A DNA stretch of 64,000 nucleotides from Palsa-1248 sp963737835 (GTDB taxonomy: Bacteria > Gemmatimonadota > Gemmatimonadetes > Gemmatimonadales > Gemmatimonadaceae). The notes below the pieces were generated by a model. It was not told the origin of the DNA and did no database searches. It worked only from the letters and a program-made list of their open reading frames with translations. Made by a program: the position numbers and the translations under genes. The first letter of the stretch is position 1. Each line of letters begins with the position of its first letter. The stretch covers positions 186,001 to 250,000 of the forward strand of contig CAVTUH010000003.1 of the NCBI GenBank assembly GCA_963737835.1. The letters are read 5' to 3'. Positions 1-8,312 of this stretch are shown here, piece by piece.

Positions 1-2
1 AA

Positions 3-53
3 GAACTCGCCCAATTCCTCTGGCGCTACGGGATCCGCCTGATCCGCGATTGA
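3..53 (+). CDS. C-terminal fragment of an unidentified plus-strand protein
   Basis: The third plus frame is open from the window edge and ends at TGA 51-53, giving the tail ELAQFLWRYGIRLIRD. Only 16 residues are visible, so no family can be named. The aromatic/Arg-rich tail looks protein-like. The stop is followed at once by an inverted repeat (54-108) and then by the convergent glycosyltransferase, as expected for the end of a real gene. It could still be a chance open frame. Confidence 0.35.
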   Translation, partial: ELAQFLWRYGIRLIRD

Positions 54-108
54 GCGGTCGCTGTCGTCTCCTTTCTCCTTTCTCCTCTCCGGGCGCGCCA
101 GCGACCGC
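54..108. repeat. Inverted repeat with polypyrimidine loop between convergent genes
   Basis: A perfect 10-bp stem (GCGGTCGCTG at 54-63 and its complement at 99-108) encloses a 35-nt loop of CTCC/TTTCTCC words. It lies exactly between a plus-strand stop (53) and the minus-strand glycosyltransferase stop (113), so it could act as a bidirectional terminator. The same purine/pyrimidine words recur at 59041-59133 and 59982-60015. Confidence 0.6.
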
Positions 109-112
109 GCCC

Positions 113-1102
113 CTAGTCCCCGTCCTGCCGCTCGTCCAGCCGTCGCCGCAGCTCCTGCACCTCCGCGCGCTGCCCTGCGATCTGCTCGCCCAGCAGCCCC
201 GTCGCGAATGACAGGAACCCGAGAATGAGGCACGTCTCGATGAGGTTGAGCAGTGGGCGGAATCCCTGGTACGGCGGGATCACAAACCGCATCAGGAGGG
301 CCACGATGCCGGTCACGACCCCGAGCACGAAGAGCGCGGCCCCGAGCAGGCCAAAGAGCAGGAGGGGTTTGCGTCCGAACCGCAGCTCGAACCAGACCGA
401 GACGAGGTCCAGCACGCCCACGAAGATCCGCGAGCGTCCGAACTTGGATCGGCCGGCCGCTCTGGGATACAGCGGCACCGGAATCTCGGACACCGAAAAG
501 CCCTCGGCCGCAGCGATCACGATCATGTAGCAATGCCAGTCCGGGCGGATCGGCAGTACGTCCATGATCTCGCGTCGATAAGCCTTGACCGAGTTGAGGT
601 CCCGTACCGGCACGTCGAACATCGACCGACTCAGCCAGTTGTACACGCGCGAGACGAAGGCGCGCTCGTACTTGCCCTGCTTCTGGCCCGTGACCATGTC
701 CGACTCACCCGACAGGATGGGGCGCACCAGGCGCGGGATGTCCTCGGGCCGGTACTGCAGGTCGGCGGGATAGAAGACCAGCACGTCGCCCCGCGCGTGG
801 AGATACCCCGTGCGGAGGGCGTCAGCAATGCCGCGCTGGCGCCGATGCTGCACGCGGTGGAGGAACGCGTAGCGAGGCATCAGCGCCTCCAGGACCGACC
901 AGGTGCCATCGACCGAGCCATCGTCAATGACGATCACCTCGAACGAGATGCCGGTCCCCGCGAACGCCGCCGCGATCTGCTCCATGAAGGGCGCCAGGTT
1001 CGCTTCTTCATCCTTGGCCGGCACGAGGACACTCACGTCCACGCGCGCTTGGTCGCGCGATGACAGGCTCACCACCGGGGTCGAGGCAGCCGTCGTCGTC
1101 AC
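113..1102 (-). CDS. Family 2 glycosyltransferase, polyprenyl-phosphate hexose synthase type
   Basis: The protein has 329 aa. The GT-A fold of family GT2 covers roughly residues 22-230: VSVLVPAKDEE at the first strand, VIDDGSVDGT for nucleotide binding, PADLQYR in place of the usual DADLQ metal site, and a GRSKFG element typical of dolichol/undecaprenyl-phosphate mannose or glucose synthases. Two hydrophobic segments near residues 247-300 and a charged coiled tail follow, so the enzyme should sit on the inner membrane and transfer a sugar to a lipid carrier. The GTG start overlaps the rpoN stop by four bases, making it the last gene of the kds-lpt-rpoN operon. The substrate sugar cannot be read from the sequence. 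Confidence 0.85.
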   Translation of the reverse strand: MTTTAASTPVVSLSSRDQARVDVSVLVPAKDEEANLAPFMEQIAAAFAGTGISFEVIVIDDGSVDGTWSVLEALMPRYAFLHRVQHRRQRGIADALRTGYLHARGDVLVFYPADLQYRPEDIPRLVRPILSGESDMVTGQKQGKYERAFVSRVYNWLSRSMFDVPVRDLNSVKAYRREIMDVLPIRPDWHCYMIVIAAAEGFSVSEIPVPLYPRAAGRSKFGRSRIFVGVLDLVSVWFELRFGRKPLLLFGLLGAALFVLGVVTGIVALLMRFVIPPYQGFRPLLNLIETCLILGFLSFATGLLGEQIAGQRAEVQELRRRLDERQDGD

Positions 1103-2562
1103 ACCCGCTTCCGCATGCGCGCCGACAGCACGCCCAGCTGATCGCGGTACTTGGCGACCGTGCGGCGTGCGATCTGGACGCCGCCGTCCTTCAGGATGTT
1201 CACGATCGCCTGGTCCGTGAGCGGGCGCTTCGAGTCCTCATCCTCGACGAGCTTCTGGATCTGCGCCTTGATCCCGCGCGCCGAGACATCCTCGCCGCCC
1301 GACGTCGAGAGCCCGGAGGAGAAGAAGAACTTCAGCGGCAGCACGCCGCGCGGCGTCTGCACGAACTTCTCGTTCGTCACGCGACTCACCGTCGACTCGT
1401 GCATGTTGATGACCTCGGCCACCTCGCGGAGCGTCAGCGGCTTGAGGTACTGCACGCCTTTCTCGAAGAAATCGCGCTGTCGGTCGACGATGTAGTTCAT
1501 CACCTTGAGCATGGTCTGCCGCCGCTGCTCGATCGCCTGAATCATCCAATTGGCCGAGTTGAGCTTGTTGGAGATGAACTCCTTGTTCTCCCCGTCGAAC
1601 TTCTTCTTGTCGCGAGCGATCTCCTGATACGCACGACTCAGCTTGAGACGCGGCAGATTGGCGTCGTTCAGGAAAACGTGGTAGCGCCCGTCGATCTTGT
1701 CCACGACGAGGTCGGGCGTGATATAGTTGTCGCTCGCACTGCTGTAGACCAGTCCCGGCTTGGGATCGAGCTTGGCGATCTCGTCGGCCGCACGCTGGAC
1801 TTCCGTCTGACTGATTGCGAACCGCTTGGAGATCTCGCTCCACCGGTGATTGATGAGCTCATCGAAGCAGTCGCGCACCAATCGATACGGGACGGACTGT
1901 TCGAGGCCAGCCTGACGCAGCTGGAGCATGAGACACTCGCGCAGATCGCGGGCGCCGACTCCGGGGGGTTCGAGGTCCTGAATGCGGGCCAGCATGCGCT
2001 CCGCCTCCTCGAGCGTGTAGAGCGGCAGCGGCCCCCCGTCGTCACGACCGGATTCGTCCGCGATGCGCGCGAGCTCGGTGTTGATGCCGTCGACGATCTC
2101 CTGCACCGAGCACACGAGGTAGCCTTCGTCGTTGACGTTGCCGACAAACTCCTCCGCGAGGGCCAGCTCGCGCGCCGAGAGATCGAGCAGGGCGATCTGG
2201 TCGACCAGGTGGTCGCTCAGGTCCCGCGTGGCTGCCGTCACCGGCTCGAAATACTCCTTCTCTTCGTGTTCCTCGCGCCGCCCACCGGTGTCGAACCCCT
2301 CGAGAAGAATCTCCTCCCAGTCGATTTCGTCCTTGCGCTCCTCCTCCTTCGGCTCTTCCGCGGCAGGCTCCGCTTCCGCCTCCTCTTCTTCTTCTTCCTC
2401 CGGCTCGACCAGCTCCAGGAACGGGTTGGTCTCGAGCTCCTGCTTGAGATGTTGCTGCAAGTCGAGCAGCGGCATGTACAGCAGGTCCATCGCCTGATAC
2501 AGGCGTGGATTGATCTTCAGTTCCTGCTTGAGTTGCGTGGTCTGACTCAGTCCGGCTTTCAT
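1099..2562 (-). CDS. rpoN: RNA polymerase sigma-54 factor
   Basis: RpoN directs RNA polymerase to -24/-12 promoters that need AAA+ enhancer-binding activators. The 487-aa protein shows all regions: the Gln/Leu-rich activator region I at residues 1-50 (QTTQLKQELKINPRLYQAM), a very acidic region II of Glu/Ala at about 55-80, the core-binding domain, and a C-terminal helix-turn-helix followed by the RpoN box ARRTVAKYRDQLGVLSA close to the end. The length is normal for the family. It follows lptB by 43 bases, and lptB-rpoN linkage is widely conserved in Gram-negative bacteria. Confidence 0.97.
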   Translation of the reverse strand: MKAGLSQTTQLKQELKINPRLYQAMDLLYMPLLDLQQHLKQELETNPFLELVEPEEEEEEEAEAEPAAEEPKEEERKDEIDWEEILLEGFDTGGRREEHEEKEYFEPVTAATRDLSDHLVDQIALLDLSARELALAEEFVGNVNDEGYLVCSVQEIVDGINTELARIADESGRDDGGPLPLYTLEEAERMLARIQDLEPPGVGARDLRECLMLQLRQAGLEQSVPYRLVRDCFDELINHRWSEISKRFAISQTEVQRAADEIAKLDPKPGLVYSSASDNYITPDLVVDKIDGRYHVFLNDANLPRLKLSRAYQEIARDKKKFDGENKEFISNKLNSANWMIQAIEQRRQTMLKVMNYIVDRQRDFFEKGVQYLKPLTLREVAEVINMHESTVSRVTNEKFVQTPRGVLPLKFFFSSGLSTSGGEDVSARGIKAQIQKLVEDEDSKRPLTDQAIVNILKDGGVQIARRTVAKYRDQLGVLSARMRKRV

Positions 2563-2605
2563 TCCGCTTCACTCCTCCGGCAGGCGCCGTGCTCGTCTGC
2601 GTGCA

Positions 2606-3832
2606 TTACGCCGCGGTGAACCGCGAACGCAGGCGCGCAGTGAGCGTTGGGCCGAGATAGATCTCTGCCACTTGTTCATCGTAGACCAGCTCCTGCACTG
2701 TGCCTGAGACCTGCACCTTCCCATCGAACATGATGTACGCGCGATCGACAATGTCCAGCGTCTGCTCGACATTGTGGTCGCTAATCAGGACGCCGATACC
2801 GCGATGCCGGAGGCCGGCCACGATGGTCTGAATGTCGTGCACGGCGATCGGATCGACCCCGGCGAACGGCTCGTCCAGCATCATGAACTTAGGCTCCGTC
2901 ACGAGCGCCCGCGTGATTTCGAGTCGGCGGCGCTCACCCCCCGACAACGCATAGGCTTTGCTTTGCCGGAGATGCTTGATGCTCAATTCGTCCAACAGCT
3001 CCTCGAGTCGCGCGTGCCGCACGTCGCTCTGCAAAGGCAACGTCTCGAGGATCGCCAGCACGTTGTCCTCGACCGACAACTTCCTGAAGACCGACGGCTC
3101 TTGCGAGAGATAGCCAATGCCGCGGCGAGCGCGCCGATACATCGGCATCTCCGTGATGTCTTCTCCGTCAAGGAGAATGCGGCCGGTAAGCGGGGGAATG
3201 AGGCCGACGATCATGTAGAACACCGTCGTCTTCCCGGCGCCATTGGGCCCCAGCAACCCGACAATCTCCCCTTGTTGCAATCGGAGGGCCACGTCGTTCA
3301 CCACTTTGCGCCGGCGGTACACCTTCACCAGCCCCTTCGCCTCGAGCAGGCTCTGACCGGCATCAATGGTCGCCGCGGCGACTGCCCCCGAGGGTCGCTC
3401 ACCAAGCGCGAGGAGCGCCTGCGCCAGGTCCATGCGATACCGGCCCACCTGCGACCAGATGCCCGGCGCGAAGGTGATCCGGGCATCCCCAACCAGCTCG
3501 TCGTGCGGCGGGAGCTGCACCACGTTCTCGCGCGCGAGGCGAGGGAGCAACGACCCGGCGAGATAGGTCCGGACCTCGTCCAGGGAGAGCCGGCCGGATT
3601 CGCGCTCGGCATCGCGCCCCTCGGCTCTGACGAGCCGCAGGTGTCGGTCACGAAAGGCGATGGCAACGTCGTTGAGCGCGACCGCCCCGGAGTCGTCCGT
3701 ACCCGCCAGCAAGCAGCCCAGCAGCAGCGCCAGCGACCGGTCGCTTGCGCCGATGCGCCGCAGCAACGCCTGCACGTCGTTCGGGACCGCACCCGGCGTG
3801 GCGTGTGAGCGCTGGCCATTGCCCTCTACCAT
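2606..3832 (-). CDS. lptB: LPS export ABC transporter ATPase LptB with an extra N-terminal domain
   Basis: LptB powers extraction of LPS from the inner membrane by the LptB2FG complex. Residues 163-408 form a standard LptB: Walker A GPNGAGKTT at 195-203, signature LSGGE at 296-300, Walker B FMMLDEP at 316-322 and the switch His in SDHNVE. The family is usually about 240 aa; this protein has 408. The first 160 residues are an unrecognised, mostly helical region (for example SLALLLGCLLAG and RLSLDEVRTYLAGSLLPRL). The ATG overlaps the upstream ostA stop by 7 nt. An LptB-only start would leave an untranslated gap of nearly 500 bases, so the long start is probably real. Confidence 0.93.
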   Translation of the reverse strand: MVEGNGQRSHATPGAVPNDVQALLRRIGASDRSLALLLGCLLAGTDDSGAVALNDVAIAFRDRHLRLVRAEGRDAERESGRLSLDEVRTYLAGSLLPRLARENVVQLPPHDELVGDARITFAPGIWSQVGRYRMDLAQALLALGERPSGAVAAATIDAGQSLLEAKGLVKVYRRRKVVNDVALRLQQGEIVGLLGPNGAGKTTVFYMIVGLIPPLTGRILLDGEDITEMPMYRRARRGIGYLSQEPSVFRKLSVEDNVLAILETLPLQSDVRHARLEELLDELSIKHLRQSKAYALSGGERRRLEITRALVTEPKFMMLDEPFAGVDPIAVHDIQTIVAGLRHRGIGVLISDHNVEQTLDIVDRAYIMFDGKVQVSGTVQELVYDEQVAEIYLGPTLTARLRSRFTAA

Positions 3833-5748
3833 CCGACCGCCTCCTGGCGCACCGCCAGCGCCAGACCACCAGGCACACCCGGTGCCCCCGTGGGCGCCCG
3901 ACGAGAGGCCGCTGCCTGGTGCGGCGGCGTCCCCCCCGCAGGCGGGGCTGCCGGGGGGGGCGCGGCGGTCGCCGGCGGCTGGGTCGCTGGTGGCATTTGA
4001 CTCGCCGGTGGCGTACGCGCCGCCTTCGCGCTGTCGGCAGCCGCGCTATCGGCGGCCTCACGCACGGCCGCCGCACTATCCGCCATGGCCGCGCTGTCGG
4101 CCATCGCGGCACTGTCGACTACCGGTGCAGGACGCGGAGCAGCACGACTCGGCACCGCCGCGCTGTCGGGTCGACCTTTCGCGCCCTTCGGCCGCTTCTT
4201 GGCCTGCGGCAGGGTGTCCGTCAGAGCCCGGGCGCGTCGCGCCGAGTCCTTGTTGACGCTGTCCGCCTGCGGCTCGAGATAGATGCCGGCGGCGCTGTCC
4301 GTGACAAGGATCATCTGCACTTGCTTGTTCAGAAAATGGATCGTGATCACGCGGCCCCGCGTGTAATCGATGGCGGGCCGCGTCTCCTTCTTGTCGCGCG
4401 GCGCCAGCTGATAGAACGCGTGGGCGTTGCCGCTCGCGACCATCGTGCGTAGCTCCGGCTGGGTGTCCGCGGCCGGCGGAGCCGCGCGCGGCTCCCGGCC
4501 GGTTCCGTCCCCCTGACCAGCGGGACGCGTGTTGGCGACGGGTGCGGCGCCCGGCGGCTCGGCGGAGGCGTGGCCGGCCGAGTCGCGCCAATGCAGCTGA
4601 GTCGTGTCGAAGTAGGCGAAGATCGTGTCGCCTTTCATCCAATCGCGCTCCTTGGAGCGGAAGTGCGTAGTATCCGGCTCCCCGGTCGCATAGGCCTTTC
4701 GCACCGCCCGGATCTGATGGATCACCTGGCCCGGCATGCGCACGTCAAGCGAGTCGGCGAGAATGTCCCGCTCCGGCGTCATCGCATGGGCACGACCGGG
4801 CCCCCAGGCGAAGGCGCGCGAAAGCACCTTGTCCGTGAAGCGCATGTCGATCGTGTCGGACGTCAGGTGCATGTCCTTGCTCACCGCATCGGCATGCCGA
4901 ATAGAGACGACCCGGACGAGCTCGTGGTTGACGGTGTAGAGGTCGACCACGTCTCCCTTGAGGGTAAACGGGTGCTGCTCCTGCGTCCCATGAATGACAG
5001 GATTGATCATGAGTTGCGCAAAACCGGTCCCCTGGTTCATGAACGCCGAGTCGCTCGTGGCGATGAGATCCGTACGCTTGATGACGACCTTCCGCGATGC
5101 ATACACCAAACTGTCGCCATTCATGTAGACGAGGTTGGCGTCGACGCCCGCGGTGTCGGTCTGCGTGCTGTTGGAGTCTCGCTGCACGAGGTGAAAATGG
5201 GGCCGGCCCGGCGCAGTGAGCTGCGCGCGTGGCCGTACGTCGGGGATCGAGCGCAGGTAGTCGGCGTGCGGGCCGTGCATCGTCGTCCCGCTCGGCAACA
5301 CCGCGACCACGTTGGTGTCCGCGAGCAGCCGCTCGGTCTGCACGAAGTACGTCATGTGGTGCGCGTCGATGACGGCCCGCGGATCGGTGTAGTGCACGTG
5401 CCCGATGAGATACAGGAGGCCCTGGTCTTCGTAATATTCGGCACTGTCCGCCTTGAGCCGAACCCCCGGCTGGTTGGCGCAGTGCGCGATCACCCGACCA
5501 CCGCTGAAGGTGTTGTACGCGCCGCTCGGCTGCTTGATGTGATTGGAGTGCGTGGTGGTCGTGTCGTCGAAAACGAGACTGCACGGACCGCCCGGCTCCT
5601 GCGTCGCCGCCGCTTGCGCGCGGGCTGGGCGCGCCAAACCGGCCCACAAGCCCGCGACCGTCCCCGCGAGCATCAGAGCGTGACCACCCGGACGCCGCGT
5701 GGAGCGCGCGCCCAACCGTGGGCCGAAGGCAAGGCGGGCCACGCGCAT
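3826..5748 (-). CDS. OstA/LptA-like periplasmic LPS transport protein
   Basis: The 640-aa protein begins with an Arg-rich stretch, then a hydrophobic segment ending ARPARAQA, consistent with a signal peptide. Residues of about 60-350 are beta-rich with OstA-type repeats (SGGRVIAHC, DSAEYYEDQGLLYLIGHVHYTD, LTSDTIDMRF), the fold of LptA and the LptD N-domain that forms the periplasmic LPS bridge. It is far longer than LptA (about 185 aa) and lacks an evident LptD barrel. The last 130 residues are Ala/Pro/Ser-rich and repeat DSAA-type units. It sits between lptC and lptB, the position of lptA in enterobacteria. The assignment rests on repeats plus context. Confidence 0.75.
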   Translation of the reverse strand: MRVARLAFGPRLGARSTRRPGGHALMLAGTVAGLWAGLARPARAQAAATQEPGGPCSLVFDDTTTTHSNHIKQPSGAYNTFSGGRVIAHCANQPGVRLKADSAEYYEDQGLLYLIGHVHYTDPRAVIDAHHMTYFVQTERLLADTNVVAVLPSGTTMHGPHADYLRSIPDVRPRAQLTAPGRPHFHLVQRDSNSTQTDTAGVDANLVYMNGDSLVYASRKVVIKRTDLIATSDSAFMNQGTGFAQLMINPVIHGTQEQHPFTLKGDVVDLYTVNHELVRVVSIRHADAVSKDMHLTSDTIDMRFTDKVLSRAFAWGPGRAHAMTPERDILADSLDVRMPGQVIHQIRAVRKAYATGEPDTTHFRSKERDWMKGDTIFAYFDTTQLHWRDSAGHASAEPPGAAPVANTRPAGQGDGTGREPRAAPPAADTQPELRTMVASGNAHAFYQLAPRDKKETRPAIDYTRGRVITIHFLNKQVQMILVTDSAAGIYLEPQADSVNKDSARRARALTDTLPQAKKRPKGAKGRPDSAAVPSRAAPRPAPVVDSAAMADSAAMADSAAAVREAADSAAADSAKAARTPPASQMPPATQPPATAAPPPAAPPAGGTPPHQAAASRRAPTGAPGVPGGLALAVRQEAVGW

Positions 5749-5749
5749 C

Positions 5750-6577
5750 TCAAGGCGTCGGCCGGCCAGCCGGAGGAGAGGCCTGCGGTTGCGGCGCGGC
5801 CGGCACGGGGACCGTGGGAGTCGTGACCGCGCCGGGCATGCCCGGAGTCATGGCTCCCGTCGCACGGCCATGCGTCGCCGCGCGCACGCTCGCCCCCGGC
5901 CCAGTCGCAGCGCCGCCACCGGCCAATGGTGGCGCACCGCTGCTCGGCGCACGACGGGCTGCGCCATTCGGAGCGCGCACAGGAGCGCCGGCCCGGGCCG
6001 TGTCCCCTGGGCCACCCGGCAGCGTGACTGTTCCAGCATACCCGGAGCACGCCCTGAAGCACTTCATGTTGTTCATGTCGGGATCCGACGTGAAACCGAT
6101 GCCGATCATTTGACGCGTCGAATTCGAATCGGTGAGAGTGAAGGAGCTATCACTCGAGATCTCGTTCCGCGTCTGGGAATAGCGCAACACCGGCGTGGTC
6201 AGGTGGCGGCCATCCTCGGACACCACCACCACGTGACCCCGCGCCTCCATGTTGTTGGTGCGCGTGTTGTAGGTGCCCTCCCGCGAGGTCAGGACGGCGT
6301 TCTTGGCACCCGTTACGGTGAAGAACACCGTCCGCACCCCGCGCATCTCGACGCGGGTATTGTCATCGAACACGTAGGCAGTATCGCCATAGACCTCGGC
6401 CTTCATGACACCGGCGTCCGTCACGATCGACTTGGTGTGATACAGGACCTGGTCCGCCGAATCAGCGAGCGCGTTCCTGACACCGACGGGCGGCTGCTTC
6501 TCACTGCTACACCCGAGCGACAGCGCCAGCACCACCGCGCCGGCGATCGCGACGCCACCGCGCATGCCGGGGCTCAT
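5750..6577 (-). CDS. lptC: LptC-family LPS export protein, putative lipoprotein
   Basis: The protein has 275 aa. An N-terminal hydrophobic segment ends in LSLGC, so it may be a lipoprotein instead of the usual single-pass anchored LptC; the lipobox match is imperfect. Residues of about 45-170 hold the LptC/OstA-like beta pattern (AEVYGDTAYVFDDNTRVEMRGV, with TYNTRTNNMEARGHVVV). Residues beyond about 185 are Gly/Ala/Pro-rich with no family match. The start overlaps the kdsD stop (ATGA) and the stop is 2 bases from ostA. It should receive LPS from LptB2FG and pass it to the OstA protein. Confidence 0.82.
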   Translation of the reverse strand: MSPGMRGGVAIAGAVVLALSLGCSSEKQPPVGVRNALADSADQVLYHTKSIVTDAGVMKAEVYGDTAYVFDDNTRVEMRGVRTVFFTVTGAKNAVLTSREGTYNTRTNNMEARGHVVVVSEDGRHLTTPVLRYSQTRNEISSDSSFTLTDSNSTRQMIGIGFTSDPDMNNMKCFRACSGYAGTVTLPGGPGDTARAGAPVRAPNGAARRAPSSGAPPLAGGGAATGPGASVRAATHGRATGAMTPGMPGAVTTPTVPVPAAPQPQASPPAGRPTP

Positions 6578-7644
6578 ACCACGCCTGCACGCAGCAGATC
6601 ATGAAGATGCACGACCCCAACGACCCGCCGCGTCTCGTCGACCACCGGGAGCGCCATGATCCCGGCCTCCTGCATCCGATACACGGCCGCGCTCCCGAGC
6701 TCGGCGGCTTGGGCCGTGCGCGGTTCACGGGTCATGATCTCGGACACGGGGACGTTGAGCCAGCCGGTCTCGTCCCGATGACGCAGCCGGCGCATGTCGC
6801 CCGCAGTCACGACGCCGAGGAGTCGCCGGCCTGCATCCGTCACGATGAGGGTCCCGCGACGTTCCGAGATCGTGAAGAGCGCGCTCTCCATGACCTCGGT
6901 CGGTGGCGCTAGCGGGAGGTCCTCTCGGACCATGACGTCCCCGACGCGCGTGAGGAGCTGTTTCCCGAGCGCGCCGCCCGGATGCAGGCGGGCGAAATCC
7001 TCTCGCCGAAATCCCTTCTCCTGCAGCAGCGTCACCGCCAGTGCGTCGCCAATCGCCATCGCGGCGGTCGTGCTCGTCGTCGGTGCGAGGTCGTGCGGGC
7101 AAGCTTCCTCGTCGACCGCCGCGTCGAGCACGACGTCCGCATGACTCGCCAAGGTCGACGTCGCGGCGCCCGTCACGGCGATGATACGCACGCCCAGCCG
7201 TTGGAGATGCTCGAGGAGCGCGAGCACCTCATGCGATTCACCACTCTTCGAGATGAGGACGGCGACATCACCCGTGCCCACGATCCCCAGGTCGCCGTGC
7301 ACGCTGTCGGCAGGGTGAAGAAACGTCGCTGGTGTGCCGGTCGACGTGAGCGTTGCCGCGATCTTGCGACCGACGAGACCCGATTTCCCCACACCGGCGA
7401 CAATGACGCGTCCCGGTGCGCGGGCGATCAGATGCACCGCGTCCGCGAAGTGGTGGTCCAAACGTCGCTCCAGGGCATGCAGCGCCTCGCGCTCCGTCTG
7501 GATCACCGCCCGTCCACGCTCGACGATGCGCGTCTCGGCACCGGCACCGTCCCCGGCCGTCGCCCTAGGCGCCCCCGGCACCGCGAGCGTCGCCCTCCCG
7601 CGCGGCGCCACTGTAGTCGGACCGTTCTTCCGACTCTTGGCCAC
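6574..7644 (-). CDS. kdsD: D-arabinose-5-phosphate isomerase
   Basis: It interconverts ribulose-5-P and arabinose-5-P, the first committed sugar for Kdo. The 356-aa protein has an SIS domain (about 65-205: GVGKSGLVGRKIAATL, HPADSVHGDLG, ISKSGES, and HPGGALG near 235) and two C-terminal CBS motifs (VMVREDLPLAP and IMTREPRTAQ), the KdsD/KpsF layout. An extra 35 low-complexity residues precede the SIS domain. The GTG start shares a base with the kdsC stop. It is flanked by kdsC and lptC, as in the E. coli kdsD-kdsC-lptC cluster. Confidence 0.95.
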   Translation of the reverse strand: MAKSRKNGPTTVAPRGRATLAVPGAPRATAGDGAGAETRIVERGRAVIQTEREALHALERRLDHHFADAVHLIARAPGRVIVAGVGKSGLVGRKIAATLTSTGTPATFLHPADSVHGDLGIVGTGDVAVLISKSGESHEVLALLEHLQRLGVRIIAVTGAATSTLASHADVVLDAAVDEEACPHDLAPTTSTTAAMAIGDALAVTLLQEKGFRREDFARLHPGGALGKQLLTRVGDVMVREDLPLAPPTEVMESALFTISERRGTLIVTDAGRRLLGVVTAGDMRRLRHRDETGWLNVPVSEIMTREPRTAQAAELGSAAVYRMQEAGIMALPVVDETRRVVGVVHLHDLLRAGVV

Positions 7645-8312
7645 TAGGTGCGCACCTCGGGGGCGTTCATCGTCCCGGTGACATACTGCTCGACGACATC
7701 ATCCCACTGGCCCCGGGCGCGCAGCAGCCCCTCCGCGAATTCGCGGACGGCACCCGTGCCACCAGCCCGCTGTAACTGAAGCGCGGCCACCCGTTTGATC
7801 GCGGGCACGGCGTTGGCGACCGCCACAGGCAGACCGACCGCTCGCATGATGGCGAGATCGGGATAGTCGTCGCCGACGAATGCCGTCTCGGCCAGCGATA
7901 CCCCGCGTCGTTCCAGGATTCGCAACAGGCCGGGAAGCTTGCGCGCCTGTCCATCCTGATAAAGGTCATCCGCGCGCAGCTCTTGCGCTCGGAGCTCCAC
8001 GCTCCGCGACACCCGCCCGGTCACGATCGCGACCAACAAGCCCGACTGTCGCAGCAGGAACACGCCAAGCCCATCCTGAATGTCGTACCGCTTGAACTCG
8101 AGCGGCGCGCCCGCGACGTCTCCGAGATAGATCCCGCCGTCGGTCATCACGCCGTCCACGTCGAGCCCGACCAATCGAATGCGCCTCGCGATTTCCGGAT
8201 CGATGGCCGAGCTCGCACGGCGCGCCGCGGTGGCACGTGATGACACGCGCCCGTCACGTCCGGCTGCGCCGCCCCCCCGGCGCCCGGCGCCGTTTCGTCT
8301 CATCGTCGGCAC
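7644..8312 (-). CDS. kdsC: Kdo-8-phosphate phosphatase
   Basis: This HAD-family phosphatase without a cap domain hydrolyses Kdo-8-P to Kdo. Motif I is GLDVDGVMTDG near residue 49, motif II is the Thr in IVTGR, and motif IV is GDDYPDLAIMRAVG. These are the KdsC/YrbI signatures. The 222-aa protein has about 38 extra Arg/Gly/Ala-rich residues at the N terminus; a downstream start is possible, but the GTG used here overlaps the kdsA stop by 13 nt, which suits translational coupling. Confidence 0.94.
   Translation of the reverse strand: MPTMRRNGAGRRGGGAAGRDGRVSSRATAARRASSAIDPEIARRIRLVGLDVDGVMTDGGIYLGDVAGAPLEFKRYDIQDGLGVFLLRQSGLLVAIVTGRVSRSVELRAQELRADDLYQDGQARKLPGLLRILERRGVSLAETAFVGDDYPDLAIMRAVGLPVAVANAVPAIKRVAALQLQRAGGTGAVREFAEGLLRARGQWDDVVEQYVTGTMNAPEVRT

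Noticed and set aside
1060..2619. A 519-aa plus-strand open frame opposite rpoN
   Set aside because: It is antisense to a fully recognisable sigma-54 gene, its composition mirrors that gene's codons, and it has no known domain.
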